From positions 1 to 64,000 of the IMG/VR virus record IMGVR_UViG_3300027870_000001: 64,000 nt of DNA, one strand, 5' to 3'. How positions within the stretch are numbered: position 1 is the stretch's first letter; each line of letters starts with the position of its first letter. The translations under genes and the position numbers were made by a program. The notes beneath the pieces are model-generated. The model saw only the letters and a program-made list of their open reading frames with translations, made no database searches and was not told the DNA's origin. This document shows positions 26,422 to 35,170 of the stretch, in pieces. The stretch comes from a virus.

Positions 26422-27254
26422 CCCCCGAACGCCTTGACCAACTCGCCGCGTACCTCACCCGCTGCACCGACGCGATCTTCGGGGTGCCCCTGCGCCGCCA
26501 GGTCCGTGAGGGCAACGACCTGATCGACTCGCTGATCCACGACCTCGGTGCCCGCGACGTCGAGATCAAGCGGCTCCACCGTGCCCTCGGGGAACAGACG
26601 AGGGCGGTGAAGTCCTGGAGGAACCGGTGCCTGCGCGCCAAGAAGAACCTCGCCCTGGCCCGCGAGCACCGTGACCGGGTCCGGGCCGAAGGCCGAGCTG
26701 ACCGTGAGGCCCTGGCTGTGGCCAACCGCAAGGTCGCAGTGTTCGACATGCTGCTCGACGCCGGCCTGCTCGACCCTCGACGTCGTGACGTCGTCCTCCG
26801 AAGCGCCGTCGAGGCCCTCCGCCCGCTCCCTGGCCCGACCCAGCAATCAACGATCGCTGACGAGCTGACCGTCGGCGTCTATAGCGCGAGGCCGGTGACG
26901 GCGGTCCCGGTCGAGGAGATCATGGAGTCGCCTGGCCCAGCGACGGGTACCCCGATCACGCCCGACCCCGACAACGACGAGACGATCAAGGCGGAGCAGA
27001 CCGTCGGGTTGGGGCCGCTGGCCGGCTTGGGTCCGCTCCGCCCGATGGGAACAGCCGGTCACCTGGCCCAGGCTCTCGACGCCTACCGGTCGGGCCCAGC
27101 TCTCGACGTGTGCGCCAAGCCCGGGTGCGGACACCAGCGTCGCCTGCACCCGACGTCGTCCTCGGATCACGCCGCCGGGTTCTGCACCGGTCAAGGCCCG
27201 TGGTGGCGCCTCGGTGCCTGCGCCTGCCACGGGTTCGTGGAGCCGACGCCGTGA
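26418..27254 (+). CDS. Coiled-coil protein with C-terminal zinc-like cluster
   Basis: 278 aa. Residues about 35-110 are charged and helical (ARDVEIKRLHRALGEQ, NRCLRAKKNLALAREHRDR), likely coiled coil. The end has CAKPGCGHQRRLH, FCTGQG and CACHGF, Cys/His spacings suited to zinc. Function unknown. Confidence 0.6.
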   Translation: MTPERLDQLAAYLTRCTDAIFGVPLRRQVREGNDLIDSLIHDLGARDVEIKRLHRALGEQTRAVKSWRNRCLRAKKNLALAREHRDRVRAEGRADREALAVANRKVAVFDMLLDAGLLDPRRRDVVLRSAVEALRPLPGPTQQSTIADELTVGVYSARPVTAVPVEEIMESPGPATGTPITPDPDNDETIKAEQTVGLGPLAGLGPLRPMGTAGHLAQALDAYRSGPALDVCAKPGCGHQRRLHPTSSSDHAAGFCTGQGPWWRLGACACHGFVEPTP

Positions 27255-27394
27255 CGACCGACGAGGCGGTGGGTGAGATCGCCACGGTGACCAACGCCTG
27301 GGCGGACGAGGTGGTCACGGTCCCTGATGACCCGTCTGGGCGGTCGATGGCCAAGATCGCTGCGATCCTCCTCGCTGTCGAGGCCGACCGGTGA
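27251..27394 (+). CDS. Unknown 47-aa protein
   Basis: GTG start, overlaps both neighbours by 4 bases. Acidic helix (EAVGEIATVTNAWADEVV). Supported only by the overlap pattern and codon bias. Confidence 0.45.
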   Translation: MTTDEAVGEIATVTNAWADEVVTVPDDPSGRSMAKIAAILLAVEADR

Positions 27395-27918
27395 GCACCG
27401 AGTACGGGTACGCCACCACCGACGACGGCCGACTGGTGTGGCTGTCCCCGTCCCCGGACCTCGACCTGACGGTGTCCGAGGTGTCACCAGGGGAAGGGTG
27501 GATGCCAGCGACCCCGGAGCTGCTCACCGAGGCCGGGTTCGTCCAGACCGGCCCAGACACGTGGGCCCGGTACCCCGGGTTCATCCCACCACCGACACCC
27601 GAGCCGGGCCTTCCTGACGCCACACGGGCCGGCTGGGACGACATCTACGCCGCTGCCATGGCCGTCATCGCCCCCCACGGTGACCCGGCAACGATCGAGG
27701 CCCTCCCGAGGTGGTTGCTGATCCCAGCGATCAACGCCGCCGTCGACGCAGCAACCGCGCACCTCAGCTCGACCGTCGAGCACGGCGTCGACCTGGAGGA
27801 CGGCACCGGAGTCCGCGTCACCCCCGAGTCGTGGGTCGATAGCCACCTCAAGGCTGGCGGGGTTCCCCTGCCCCTCTACAAGCGCACCGTCACCCGCACC
27901 CCATGGGAACCAACGTGA
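27391..27918 (+). CDS. Unknown 175-aa protein
   Basis: GTG start. N-terminal beta region (YGYATTDDGRLVWLSPSP), Pro-rich middle, C-terminal helix (LIPAINAAVDAATAHLSST). No family recognised. Confidence 0.58.
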   Translation: MSTEYGYATTDDGRLVWLSPSPDLDLTVSEVSPGEGWMPATPELLTEAGFVQTGPDTWARYPGFIPPPTPEPGLPDATRAGWDDIYAAAMAVIAPHGDPATIEALPRWLLIPAINAAVDAATAHLSSTVEHGVDLEDGTGVRVTPESWVDSHLKAGGVPLPLYKRTVTRTPWEPT

Positions 27919-27989
27919 CCCTCGTGGCCCGTACCATCCAAGGCGCCATCCTCGCCCTGGCCGTCCTCCTCCTGGACTGGATCCAATGA
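27903..27989 (+). CDS. Tiny single-pass membrane peptide
   Basis: 28 aa (MGTNVTLVARTIQGAILALA, then VLLLDWIQ), almost all hydrophobic. It overlaps the end of 27391-27918 in another frame, and its TGA overlaps the ATG of the terminase small subunit gene (ATGA). That overlap is the evidence for translation. Could be a lysis or membrane-stress peptide, or only a coupling frame. Confidence 0.4.
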   Translation: MGTNVTLVARTIQGAILALAVLLLDWIQ

Positions 27990-28717
27990 CCACCGAAACC
28001 CGAACCCCGAACGCCAACGAGTCGAACGTCGGCCGACAGTGGAAGCTCACCCGCCGCCGCCTCGACCGGATCCTCACCGCCGTCGCCGCCGGTGCCCCCA
28101 TGTCGAGCGCCGCGAAAGCAGCAGGCATCGGCACCTCCACGTTCTGGAAGTACCACGCCCTCGGCCTCACCCTCCTCGACAAGGCCATCGCAGACGGCGT
28201 CATCGACCCCGACCTCCTCGAACTCGCAGAGGAGAACGCCCAAGGGCTCGCAGACGCAGCCGCCAACGCCCAAGGCGAGAAGGCCGCACCGGTCAACCCG
28301 ACGAAGGTCCTCGGCCGCTACCTGTCCGACGCCGGCTGGCCCGAAATCGACTGTCTGTTCGTGGAATTGGTGGACGGAGTGGCCCGTGCCGAAGCGGAGG
28401 GCGAGCTGCGCCTCGTGACTCTCGTGTCCCGTCATGCGGAGAAGTCCTGGCAGGCCGGGATCGCGCTGCTGTCGCGGCGGTGGCCTGAGCGGTACCGGGA
28501 AGGTGTGGAGATCACGGGGGAGGGCGGCGGTCCGATCCACGTCGCGACGGATGCGGAGCTGGCCCGACAGTTGCGTGATGACCCGGAGGCGCGTCGGCTG
28601 TCGTCGGAGCTGTTGGCTCGGGTGACGCCGTCGGCCCCGGTCGGGACCCCGGCTATCGTCGACGACGACGACCCGGACGGCGAGGACGACGGTGACGCTG
28701 CTCCTCCCGGAGAGTGA
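27986..28717 (+). CDS. terS: Terminase small subunit
   Basis: 243 aa. N-terminal HTH (RRLDRILTAVAAGAPMSSAA, KAAGIGTSTFWKYHALG, about 22-60) binds the packaging site; central helical oligomerisation region; AGIALLSRRWPERYRE (about 154-169) is a frequent signature of actinophage small terminases; acidic tail. Overlaps the large subunit gene by 26 bases, as usual for this pair. Confidence 0.75.
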   Translation: MTTETRTPNANESNVGRQWKLTRRRLDRILTAVAAGAPMSSAAKAAGIGTSTFWKYHALGLTLLDKAIADGVIDPDLLELAEENAQGLADAAANAQGEKAAPVNPTKVLGRYLSDAGWPEIDCLFVELVDGVARAEAEGELRLVTLVSRHAEKSWQAGIALLSRRWPERYREGVEITGEGGGPIHVATDAELARQLRDDPEARRLSSELLARVTPSAPVGTPAIVDDDDPDGEDDGDAAPPGE

Positions 28718-31499
28718 TGGGCTCCAGAACGCTGACCGGCTGATCCGGCTGCCGGTCACCCCGGCGCATCTGGGGGTGCGGGCGTCGCGCGGGCATTGGG
28801 TGTACCCGCGGCATATCCAATATCTGAACGAGTACATGGTCGACTTCCTCCTCGACCCTGATGAGCGGTTCGTGATCATCGAGCTCCCAGTTCGCCACGG
28901 GAAGGAGACGCGGGTCGATGAGCCGGTGCTCACGCCGTCGGGCTGGTCGACGATGGGCGCGCTCCAACCCGGAGACGAGGTGTTCGGCCCCGACGGGCGT
29001 CCGACCGAGGTGCTGTGGCGGTCGCCGGTCAACCGGTCGGCTCCGAAGCTGCGGGTGGCGTTCACGGACGGCACCTCGATCGACGTGCACCCGGCGCATG
29101 AGTGGACGGTGTGGTGCCGAGCGAACCGGAAGTGGCGGACCTACGAGACGCAGCACCTGGCCCGGTTGAAGCTCACCTCGGGGCAGGGCCCGACGGGCAG
29201 GTACCTGTACCAGCTCCCGCAGCGGTCCCCGGTCGAGTTCCCCGACGCCGAACTCCCGGTCGACCCGTGGCTGATTGGCTACTGGATCGGAGACGGCGGC
29301 GCAGAGAACGCCTACCTCACCGCGGGCGGCGACGCCGACGAGATCATCGAGATCCTCACCGCGGTGGGTGAAGCACCGCACATCAGGTTCGCTCACAAGG
29401 CGACGGGCTGCGAGTACCTCCGGGTGCCGACGTTGCGTCGCCGGCTGTGGGAGATCGGCATCCGCGGCGTCAAGAAGATCCCCGAGGTGTGCTGGACGTC
29501 GAGCGTCGCGCAACGCCGGGCGCTGCTCCAGGGGATCGTTGACTCCGACGGGCACGTCGAGCGCGGGTCGGGCCGGGTGCGGGTCGTGGGCCACGACGAG
29601 GCCCTCGTCCGCTCGGTCGCCACCTTGGCCCGCACCCTCGGCCACCGGGCCACGATCTACACCGAGACGGACACCAGGCCCCCGCACCTGATCGTCAACC
29701 GTGACGGCTCGACCCAGATGATCGCCACCGCCGGCACCCGCTGGGTCTGCTCATGGACCCCGACCGATGGCCTCCCCCCGGGCCGGTTGGCCCGCAAGAC
29801 CACCGCCCGACCGGCGCGCCGCCAGGAACGGATCGCCATCGCCTCGATCACCGAGGCCCCCCCGGCGGACGGGGTGTGCATCCAGGTCGATCGGTCCGAC
29901 GGGCTGTTCCTCGTCGGACGGGAGCTGATCCCGACCCACAACTCTTGGTTCATCTCGAAGTACCTGACGGCGTGGCACGTCGGGTGTTGGCCGAACAAGA
30001 ACGTGCTCCTCACCTCGTACAGCGACACCTTGGCCAAGGGGTTCTCCCGCGATGCCCGGATGATCTTGGAGGAGTACGGCCCGGACCTGTTCGGGGTGAA
30101 GGTGCGTGGGGACTCCAGGTCGGTGAACCGGTGGGAGATCGCGGATCACTTCGGTGGGTTCAAGGCCAGCACCCTGTACGGGTCGATCACTGGTGTCGGC
30201 GGCGATCTGATCGTGATCGACGACCCGGTGAAGGACGCGAAGGCGGCGCACTCGGTCAACGCCCGTGAGGCCCTGTGGGAGTGGTACCAGGAAACGCTGC
30301 GTGGCCGTCTGGAGCCGGGCGGGAAGATCATCGTGGTCATGTCCCGCTGGCATGAGGACGACCTCGTCGGTCGGCTTCTGGCCCACTCTGAGTCGGACCC
30401 GGAGGCGGACCAGTGGGAGAGGATCCGGTTGCCGGCGATCGCGGAACCCGGGCCGGATGAGCCCGAGTTCAAGATGCCGATCGAGGTGCTGCGCGAGGTC
30501 GGCTGGACCGACGAGATGGGCCGTCAGGCGGGGGAGGCGTTGTGGCCTGAGCGGTGGCCGGTGAAGCGGCTGCGTCGGATCAAGGCGTCGGTGTCGGCGG
30601 TGTCGTGGGAGTCGAACTATCAGCAGCGTCCGACGGCCCGCGAGGGCGACGTGTTCAAGACGCACAACTGGAAGTACGTGGGGGCTCTGCCGGCGGCGGT
30701 TGGGCCGAAGCGGATGATCCGCCGCTATGACCTCGCTGACGACGGATCCGACTACGCCGCGACGTCGCTGCTCGGCTGGCATGAGGGACGGACCTACATC
30801 ATCGACGTGCGCCGCACGAAAGGCGGGTCGGCGCACGTCCGCCGGTTCTTCCGGGCCGCGGCGGTGGAGGACCGCCAGAAGTATGGGCGTGGCATCGAGC
30901 AGATCATCGAGCAGGAGCCGGGGTCGGCCGGCAAGACGATCGCTGACCAGTACGTGGCGACGGTGTTCGCCGGGTTCCGGGCCAAGAAGCTCACCACCTC
31001 CGGGTCGAAGGAGCTCAACGCGGAGGGCCTCGCCGCCCAGCAGGAAGCCGGCAACGTGTACCTCGTCGGGGTCGGCACCGAAACCGACGGCAGCGTGCGA
31101 CCGGCTCACTGGTGGGACGACTACAAGGAGGAGGCCCGCACCTTCCCCCGTGGCGCGAACGACGACATGATCGACACGTCGTCCCAGGCGTACAACGACC
31201 TCGCCGCACGGCTGACCCAACGGGTGAAGGGCCGCGCGGTGACGAAGGCTGGCGCGTCAGGTCGTGGCGGTGCGGTCACGAAGGCGAAGACGGTCCAGCG
31301 GGGCGCGACCTCCTCGTCGAAGGGCAAGCCGGTGGTGCCGCAGATCGAGGCCGAGGTCGAGGACATGCCGGGCCCGGAGGAGGATGCCCCGGAGGAGTCG
31401 ACGGTGATGCCGTCGGCGCCGGCTGCGCCTCGTCGGACCCCGTTGAAGGGCGGCACCGGGCCGGGTCAGCGGCGGAAGCCACCGAAGAAACGCCGGTAG
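28692..31499 (+). CDS. terL: Terminase large subunit containing a class 3 intein
   Basis: 935 aa precursor; about 589 aa after splicing. Extein ATPase: Walker A PVRHGK (66-71) is completed by S418 after intein removal; Walker B LIVIDDP (506-512), DPVKDAKAAHS, a motor motif VVMSRWHEDDLVGRLL. Nuclease domain about 675-840: RRYDLADDGSDYAA, DVRRTKGG, GANDDMIDTSS. It powers DNA packaging through the portal and cuts concatemers. A Lys/Arg/Gly-rich tail follows. GTG start inside terS. Splicing is essential because the P-loop Lys and Ser lie on opposite sides of the intein. Confidence 0.9.
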   Translation: MTLLLPESDGLQNADRLIRLPVTPAHLGVRASRGHWVYPRHIQYLNEYMVDFLLDPDERFVIIELPVRHGKETRVDEPVLTPSGWSTMGALQPGDEVFGPDGRPTEVLWRSPVNRSAPKLRVAFTDGTSIDVHPAHEWTVWCRANRKWRTYETQHLARLKLTSGQGPTGRYLYQLPQRSPVEFPDAELPVDPWLIGYWIGDGGAENAYLTAGGDADEIIEILTAVGEAPHIRFAHKATGCEYLRVPTLRRRLWEIGIRGVKKIPEVCWTSSVAQRRALLQGIVDSDGHVERGSGRVRVVGHDEALVRSVATLARTLGHRATIYTETDTRPPHLIVNRDGSTQMIATAGTRWVCSWTPTDGLPPGRLARKTTARPARRQERIAIASITEAPPADGVCIQVDRSDGLFLVGRELIPTHNSWFISKYLTAWHVGCWPNKNVLLTSYSDTLAKGFSRDARMILEEYGPDLFGVKVRGDSRSVNRWEIADHFGGFKASTLYGSITGVGGDLIVIDDPVKDAKAAHSVNAREALWEWYQETLRGRLEPGGKIIVVMSRWHEDDLVGRLLAHSESDPEADQWERIRLPAIAEPGPDEPEFKMPIEVLREVGWTDEMGRQAGEALWPERWPVKRLRRIKASVSAVSWESNYQQRPTAREGDVFKTHNWKYVGALPAAVGPKRMIRRYDLADDGSDYAATSLLGWHEGRTYIIDVRRTKGGSAHVRRFFRAAAVEDRQKYGRGIEQIIEQEPGSAGKTIADQYVATVFAGFRAKKLTTSGSKELNAEGLAAQQEAGNVYLVGVGTETDGSVRPAHWWDDYKEEARTFPRGANDDMIDTSSQAYNDLAARLTQRVKGRAVTKAGASGRGGAVTKAKTVQRGATSSSKGKPVVPQIEAEVEDMPGPEEDAPEESTVMPSAPAAPRRTPLKGGTGPGQRRKPPKKRR
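28905..29942 (+). mobile_element. Class 3 intein with LAGLIDADG homing endonuclease
   Basis: 346 residues (72-417 of the precursor). Position 1 is Glu, not Cys/Ser, so class 1 chemistry is impossible. The class 3 triad is present: W138 in HEW of block B, C396 in VCIQVD of block F, T415 in PTHN of block G, with H416-N417 and Ser+1. Endonuclease motifs LIGYWIGDGG (194-203) and LLQGIVDSDG (278-287) look intact, so it may still home. Inserted between Lys and Ser of the TerL P-loop. Confidence 0.85.
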
Positions 31500-31512
31500 A
31501 CCCCCTCGCCCG

Positions 31513-31541
31513 ACTGTCTCGGATCTGCTACGGTTACGGGT
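31513..31541 (+). promoter_or_regulatory. Class A dyad promoter (TACGGT variant)
   Basis: Dyad 31513-31534 with right arm ACGGT; TACGGT 31529-31534, 7 bases to ATG 31542. Confidence 0.72.
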
Positions 31542-32057
31542 ATGGACGAACCCACAGCAACCATCACAGCCCCACCCGACGACCCCCGGACGGTCATCGC
31601 CCTCGCCATCAACGATGACGACAGCGCCGGCCTCTCCGGGTTCGAGCTCACCCCCGACGAGGTAGCCGACGAGATCCTCGACCGGCTCACCAACGCCGGG
31701 TACACGATCCACCCGACCCCCCGGCTCCACACGGCCCGCGAGCTGCTCGCCAACATGGGGATCACCAACCCCGAGGTGCTCACCGACACCGACGGCGCCG
31801 GCTGGGACTTCGACCGGCCCGCTGCCATCGCCCCCGCCTGGTCGGCCGACGACGGCGGGCTCCGGGTCTGGTGCGGCGGGCAGGCCCTGTTCACCCTCAC
31901 CTGGCTCCAGGCCGACGGCCACCGAGCCAACCGTTCCCACGCCTACATCGTGATCGACACCCGCGACCTCGACGCCTGGCAGGCAGCCCGCCGAGCCGGT
32001 TCCACCCCGACCGGGGCGTGCCCGTCGCCCCGCATCCGCCTCGCCCAGGCCGGGTGA
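31542..32057 (+). CDS. Unknown 171-aa protein
   Basis: Leaderless, begins MDEPTATITAPP. N-terminal segment includes FELTPDEVADEILDRLTNAGY, a helix pair of the kind seen in several short proteins here; second half beta-rich (GGLRVWCGGQALFTLTW). No family recognised. First of four genes before the next promoter. Confidence 0.62.
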   Translation: MDEPTATITAPPDDPRTVIALAINDDDSAGLSGFELTPDEVADEILDRLTNAGYTIHPTPRLHTARELLANMGITNPEVLTDTDGAGWDFDRPAAIAPAWSADDGGLRVWCGGQALFTLTWLQADGHRANRSHAYIVIDTRDLDAWQAARRAGSTPTGACPSPRIRLAQAG

Positions 32058-32061
32058 CCCG

Positions 32062-32310
32062 ATGGCCAAGCTCACTCGCACCCAGGTGGCCGAGCTGCGC
32101 GCCATCCTCGCCGGGGCCGAAGCCGCCGACGACGACATCAACCGGCCCGATGTGGTCCTCATGGCCGTGAAGCCGACGGCGACCACCACCCTCGACGTGA
32201 CCCTGCCCGACGGTCGGGTCGTCACCGAGGTGGCCAAGCATTCCCGCCCGTTCGTTCGCCTCGACGCCGCCACCACGGCCCTGGCCCGATTCATCGTGGA
32301 GCACTCATGA
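32062..32310 (+). CDS. Unknown 82-aa protein
   Basis: Basic N-terminus (MAKLTRTQVAELRAILAGAE) then a beta hairpin (TTTLDVTLPDGRVVTEV). No family recognised. Confidence 0.58.
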   Translation: MAKLTRTQVAELRAILAGAEAADDDINRPDVVLMAVKPTATTTLDVTLPDGRVVTEVAKHSRPFVRLDAATTALARFIVEHS

Positions 32311-32756
32311 CCCTGATCCTTGACCGCAAGAACCGTGACCCCGAACAGGTCCGGGAGTTCATGCCCGGCTACCTCGCTGCCCGCAACGAGCTCGGCGCGG
32401 CGCCCGGTGCTCTGGTGTACGACGCTGACCTCAAGGGCCGGATCCCCGGGATCGAAGGCCCCGACGAGGAAACAGCGATCTACTACCTCCAGACCCTCCA
32501 CAAGCTCGACGCGCTCCAGGTCCAGATCGACGAGTACCTGGCCGAAGGCGGGGAGGTGATCACCCACCTCGACGAGCCGACGAAGTTCCGGTCGATCGTC
32601 CGCTACGGCTGGTACGTGGGCGGCACCGGCTGGCAGGAGTGGTCCGGTGCCCGGCTGTGCCCGAACAGCAAGGGTGTCCCGTCGTTCGTGCTCCCCAAGG
32701 GGAGCCGCACCCGCGGCCACTCCATCGACGGATCCAAGGTCATGGTGAAGCGATGA
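32307..32756 (+). CDS. Unknown 149-aa protein
   Basis: Helical first half (YYLQTLHKLDALQVQIDEYL), then FRSIVRYGWYVGGTGWQEW and a basic SKGVPSFVLPKGSRTRGHS loop that could contact nucleic acid. No family recognised. Confidence 0.6.
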   Translation: MTLILDRKNRDPEQVREFMPGYLAARNELGAAPGALVYDADLKGRIPGIEGPDEETAIYYLQTLHKLDALQVQIDEYLAEGGEVITHLDEPTKFRSIVRYGWYVGGTGWQEWSGARLCPNSKGVPSFVLPKGSRTRGHSIDGSKVMVKR

Positions 32757-33091
32757 CTCGTCGGCACGTCGACCACGACAGGGTCGGGACCACGACGCAC
32801 CGGGCCACCGCGTACCGGTGGGACCCGGACCAGGACGACAACGAGGAGATCGCCGAGGCCGAACACTCCGATCTCGACAGCACCAAGGCCCTGGTCCTGG
32901 CCAACGCCCCGGCTGCCGAGTCGGTGCTCATCTACCGGGGCACCTACGAGTGGGACCCGGATCTTGACCACCACGAGGAAGGCGGCGCGGTCCGCTGGGT
33001 TACCTGGGTCCAGGACACCCACTGGTTCTGCAACGGGTATCCGACCGACGATCCGCTGGCGCCGTGGACGTGGGAGGAGGACCGGTGGTGA
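32753..33091 (+). CDS. Unknown acidic 112-aa protein
   Basis: AYRWDPDQDDNEEIAEAEHS and later TYEWDPDLDHHEEGG, two related acidic blocks, suggest an internal repeat. Ends WEEDRW just before a promoter. No family recognised. Confidence 0.57.
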   Translation: MTRRHVDHDRVGTTTHRATAYRWDPDQDDNEEIAEAEHSDLDSTKALVLANAPAAESVLIYRGTYEWDPDLDHHEEGGAVRWVTWVQDTHWFCNGYPTDDPLAPWTWEEDRW

Positions 33092-33102
33092 CCACCTCGC
33101 AC

Positions 33103-33132
33103 ACTGTCACCCCTCGTGCTACAGTCACGGGC
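33103..33132 (+). promoter_or_regulatory. Class B dyad promoter (leaderless)
   Basis: ACTGT-N13-ACAGT dyad 33103-33125, TACAGT 33120-33125, 7 bases to ATG 33133. Confidence 0.78.
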
Positions 33133-33654
33133 ATGGACGAACCTGAGACACCCACCACCCACCCGGCCCGCATGTACGCCCGGCTCACCGACGGATCAGA
33201 CGGCTGCTCCGCCGGCACCGCCATGGCCGAGACTGCCCTGTGCAGCGAGTGCATCACCCTCAACGAACACAACGGGGCGCTCGACACCGAAGGGCTGGTC
33301 GACTGCACCGGCAACGAGGCCCTGGAGTGCCAGAACTGCGGCCGGCACGACGCTGACGTCGCCGCCGAACCCGACGCCTCGACCTGGGCGGTGCCGCCCG
33401 AAGGCTGGCACCTCAAGCCCGGCCCCGAAGGCGGCGCGAACATCTACCACGACGGGGCCCTCGTCGCGGTCGTCACCGAAGCCCCAGCGGGTCGGGTCCT
33501 CGTGACCCAGACCATCATCGGCGGCGAGGAGCGGCCCCCCTGCGAGTACCGGGAGTACCGGGCCTCGGGGGTCGTGGTCACCCGCGACGCCTGGACCGTG
33601 TTCGCCGCCGAGCTGACGGTCCGCCCCGCAACGACAGCGACGGTCAGGCTGTGA
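33133..33654 (+). CDS. Unknown protein with Cys pairs
   Basis: 173 aa, leaderless MDEPETP start. LCSECITLNEHNG and LECQNCGRHDADV hold two CxxC pairs that could share a zinc ion. The C-terminal half is beta-rich. First gene of a nine-gene operon (33133-36741). Confidence 0.62.
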   Translation: MDEPETPTTHPARMYARLTDGSDGCSAGTAMAETALCSECITLNEHNGALDTEGLVDCTGNEALECQNCGRHDADVAAEPDASTWAVPPEGWHLKPGPEGGANIYHDGALVAVVTEAPAGRVLVTQTIIGGEERPPCEYREYRASGVVVTRDAWTVFAAELTVRPATTATVRL

Positions 33655-33908
33655 ACGCCGTCAACGCCGCCCTGCCGTCCCCGCGAGGGCGGGGCGAGTT
33701 CCGCACCCGCACCTGGACCGCGAACGGTCCTGGAGCATCTGGGCGCACCTACGTGACGCTCCAGTACATGGCCGCACCCGACCACCCGGGCTACGGGGTC
33801 TGGGAGGACGTGACCACGTTCATCTCGCTCGACGCTGCCCACGAGTTCATCGAGAACCCACCGTCGTGGTGGACCAACCCCAACAGCGACGAGGTGCCCG
33901 ATGCCTGA
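33651..33908 (+). CDS. Unknown 85-aa protein
   Basis: GTG overlap. Beta strands (EFRTRTWTANGPG, TYVTLQYMAAPDHPGYGVW) then a DAAHEFIENPPSWW helix. No family recognised. Confidence 0.55.
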   Translation: MNAVNAALPSPRGRGEFRTRTWTANGPGASGRTYVTLQYMAAPDHPGYGVWEDVTTFISLDAAHEFIENPPSWWTNPNSDEVPDA

Positions 33909-34326
33909 GTTCCAGGTCACCCTCAACGAGCGGATCACCGCCGACACCTACGAGGAGGCCCGAGCTCAGATGGCCGGGCTGCTCTCCTCCGGTGGCCTGA
34001 TCGACTGCACCCTCGCCCCCGTCGATGCCCTCCCCGTCTGGCCCGCCGAACGCCGCCTCGCCTACAGGCTGTGGCAGGTCCGGTACAACGAGGTCGGCCA
34101 CCAGACCTTCGACATGCTGGCCCAGTTCGTGATCAGTGTCCTGGAGCTGGAGTTCACCGGGTACACGGTCATGGACCTCCGTGACGAGCTCGACTGGGCC
34201 ATCCGCGACGCCGGCCCTCGGCCTCTCGCGGACGACTTCGCGTTCCGTGCCTGGTGCGAAGGGATCACCGACACCGTGGTCCGCGCCCTGCGGGTCGCCC
34301 AAGCCGAACACACCGGAGGGACGTGA
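33901..34326 (+). CDS. Unknown protein, paralogue of 34607 gene at N-terminus
   Basis: 141 aa. Begins MPEFQVTLNERITADTYEEA, which aligns with MPDYHVILSERVTADDEAEA of the gene at 34607: both have a strand, ER(I/V)TAD and an acidic helix. The remainder is helical (FDMLAQFVISVLELEF, MDLRDELDWAIRDAG). Function unknown. Confidence 0.6.
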   Translation: MPEFQVTLNERITADTYEEARAQMAGLLSSGGLIDCTLAPVDALPVWPAERRLAYRLWQVRYNEVGHQTFDMLAQFVISVLELEFTGYTVMDLRDELDWAIRDAGPRPLADDFAFRAWCEGITDTVVRALRVAQAEHTGGT

Positions 34327-34607
34327 TGGTCGACGAGAGTGAACGCATCTGGTGGGCCACGTGCACTCCACCACCACCCGACGACGACCCGGTCCCCGGT
34401 GGGGTGGCGTGGACGAAGTGGCGCCAAGACCTCATGGCCGCGGTCGTCGACCAGCTCGACCGCGACGCCGAAACCCGCCCCGACCCGACGACCAGGATCT
34501 GGCAGTTCGGGTCGTTCCTCCCGTCGCCCGGCTGCGACCCCGACGACAACACGATCCTCGCCCTCACCACGATCAGAGCCAACCCCAACAACGAAACGAG
34601 CACCTGA
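34326..34607 (+). CDS. Unknown 93-aa protein
   Basis: ATG 34326 (GTG 34323 is adjacent). Trp-rich with PPPPDDDPVPGG linker and QDLMAAVVDQLDRDAE helix. Lies between the two N-terminal paralogues. No family recognised. Confidence 0.55.
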   Translation: MVDESERIWWATCTPPPPDDDPVPGGVAWTKWRQDLMAAVVDQLDRDAETRPDPTTRIWQFGSFLPSPGCDPDDNTILALTTIRANPNNETST

Positions 34608-35170
34608 TGCCCGACTACCACGTGATCCTGTCCGAACGGGTCACCGCCGACGACGAGGCCGAGGCCATCGACGAGATGCGCGCCATCATCGACCGCGGTG
34701 TCCCCGACAGCGACTTCACCGTCGACGTCGACCCCGCCGACCCGGCGTCCCCGACGTCGCTCGCCATCCTGGTCGCGACCCTCGCCGCCTGGCCGACGAG
34801 CGGCGACCAGACCGCCCGGGTCCAGTGGCTCACCGAAGCCAACCGGGCCATCGAACGGCAGCTTTGCCTCGCCGCCTTGGAAGCGATCGCGGCGCTCACC
34901 CCGGCCCGGTTCCTCCAGGTCGAGGACTCGGACCAGACCCTCGGGGAGCTGGCCTGGTACGGGTTCACCGACGGGGCCGAGCTCGACCGGGACGACGGCG
35001 ACGAACGCGACGCCGACGACGAGGTCGTCGACGAGGTCCGGGAGCTGATCGTGTGGTGCAATGACGGCACCCGCGACACGTGGCTCCCGTTCTTCCAAGG
35101 CCGGTCGTCGCGGCGTGAAGGGAACCGGGGGCTCATCGACCTCGGCAAGATCAGGGAGCGCACAGCATGA
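34607..35170 (+). CDS. Unknown protein, paralogue of 33901 gene at N-terminus
   Basis: 187 aa; the first 30 residues match the 33901 product, the rest differs and is helical with an acidic stretch (RDDGDERDADDEVVDEVREL). TGATG overlap with its predecessor. Tandem duplication followed by divergence is the simplest origin. Confidence 0.6.
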   Translation: MPDYHVILSERVTADDEAEAIDEMRAIIDRGVPDSDFTVDVDPADPASPTSLAILVATLAAWPTSGDQTARVQWLTEANRAIERQLCLAALEAIAALTPARFLQVEDSDQTLGELAWYGFTDGAELDRDDGDERDADDEVVDEVRELIVWCNDGTRDTWLPFFQGRSSRREGNRGLIDLGKIRERTA

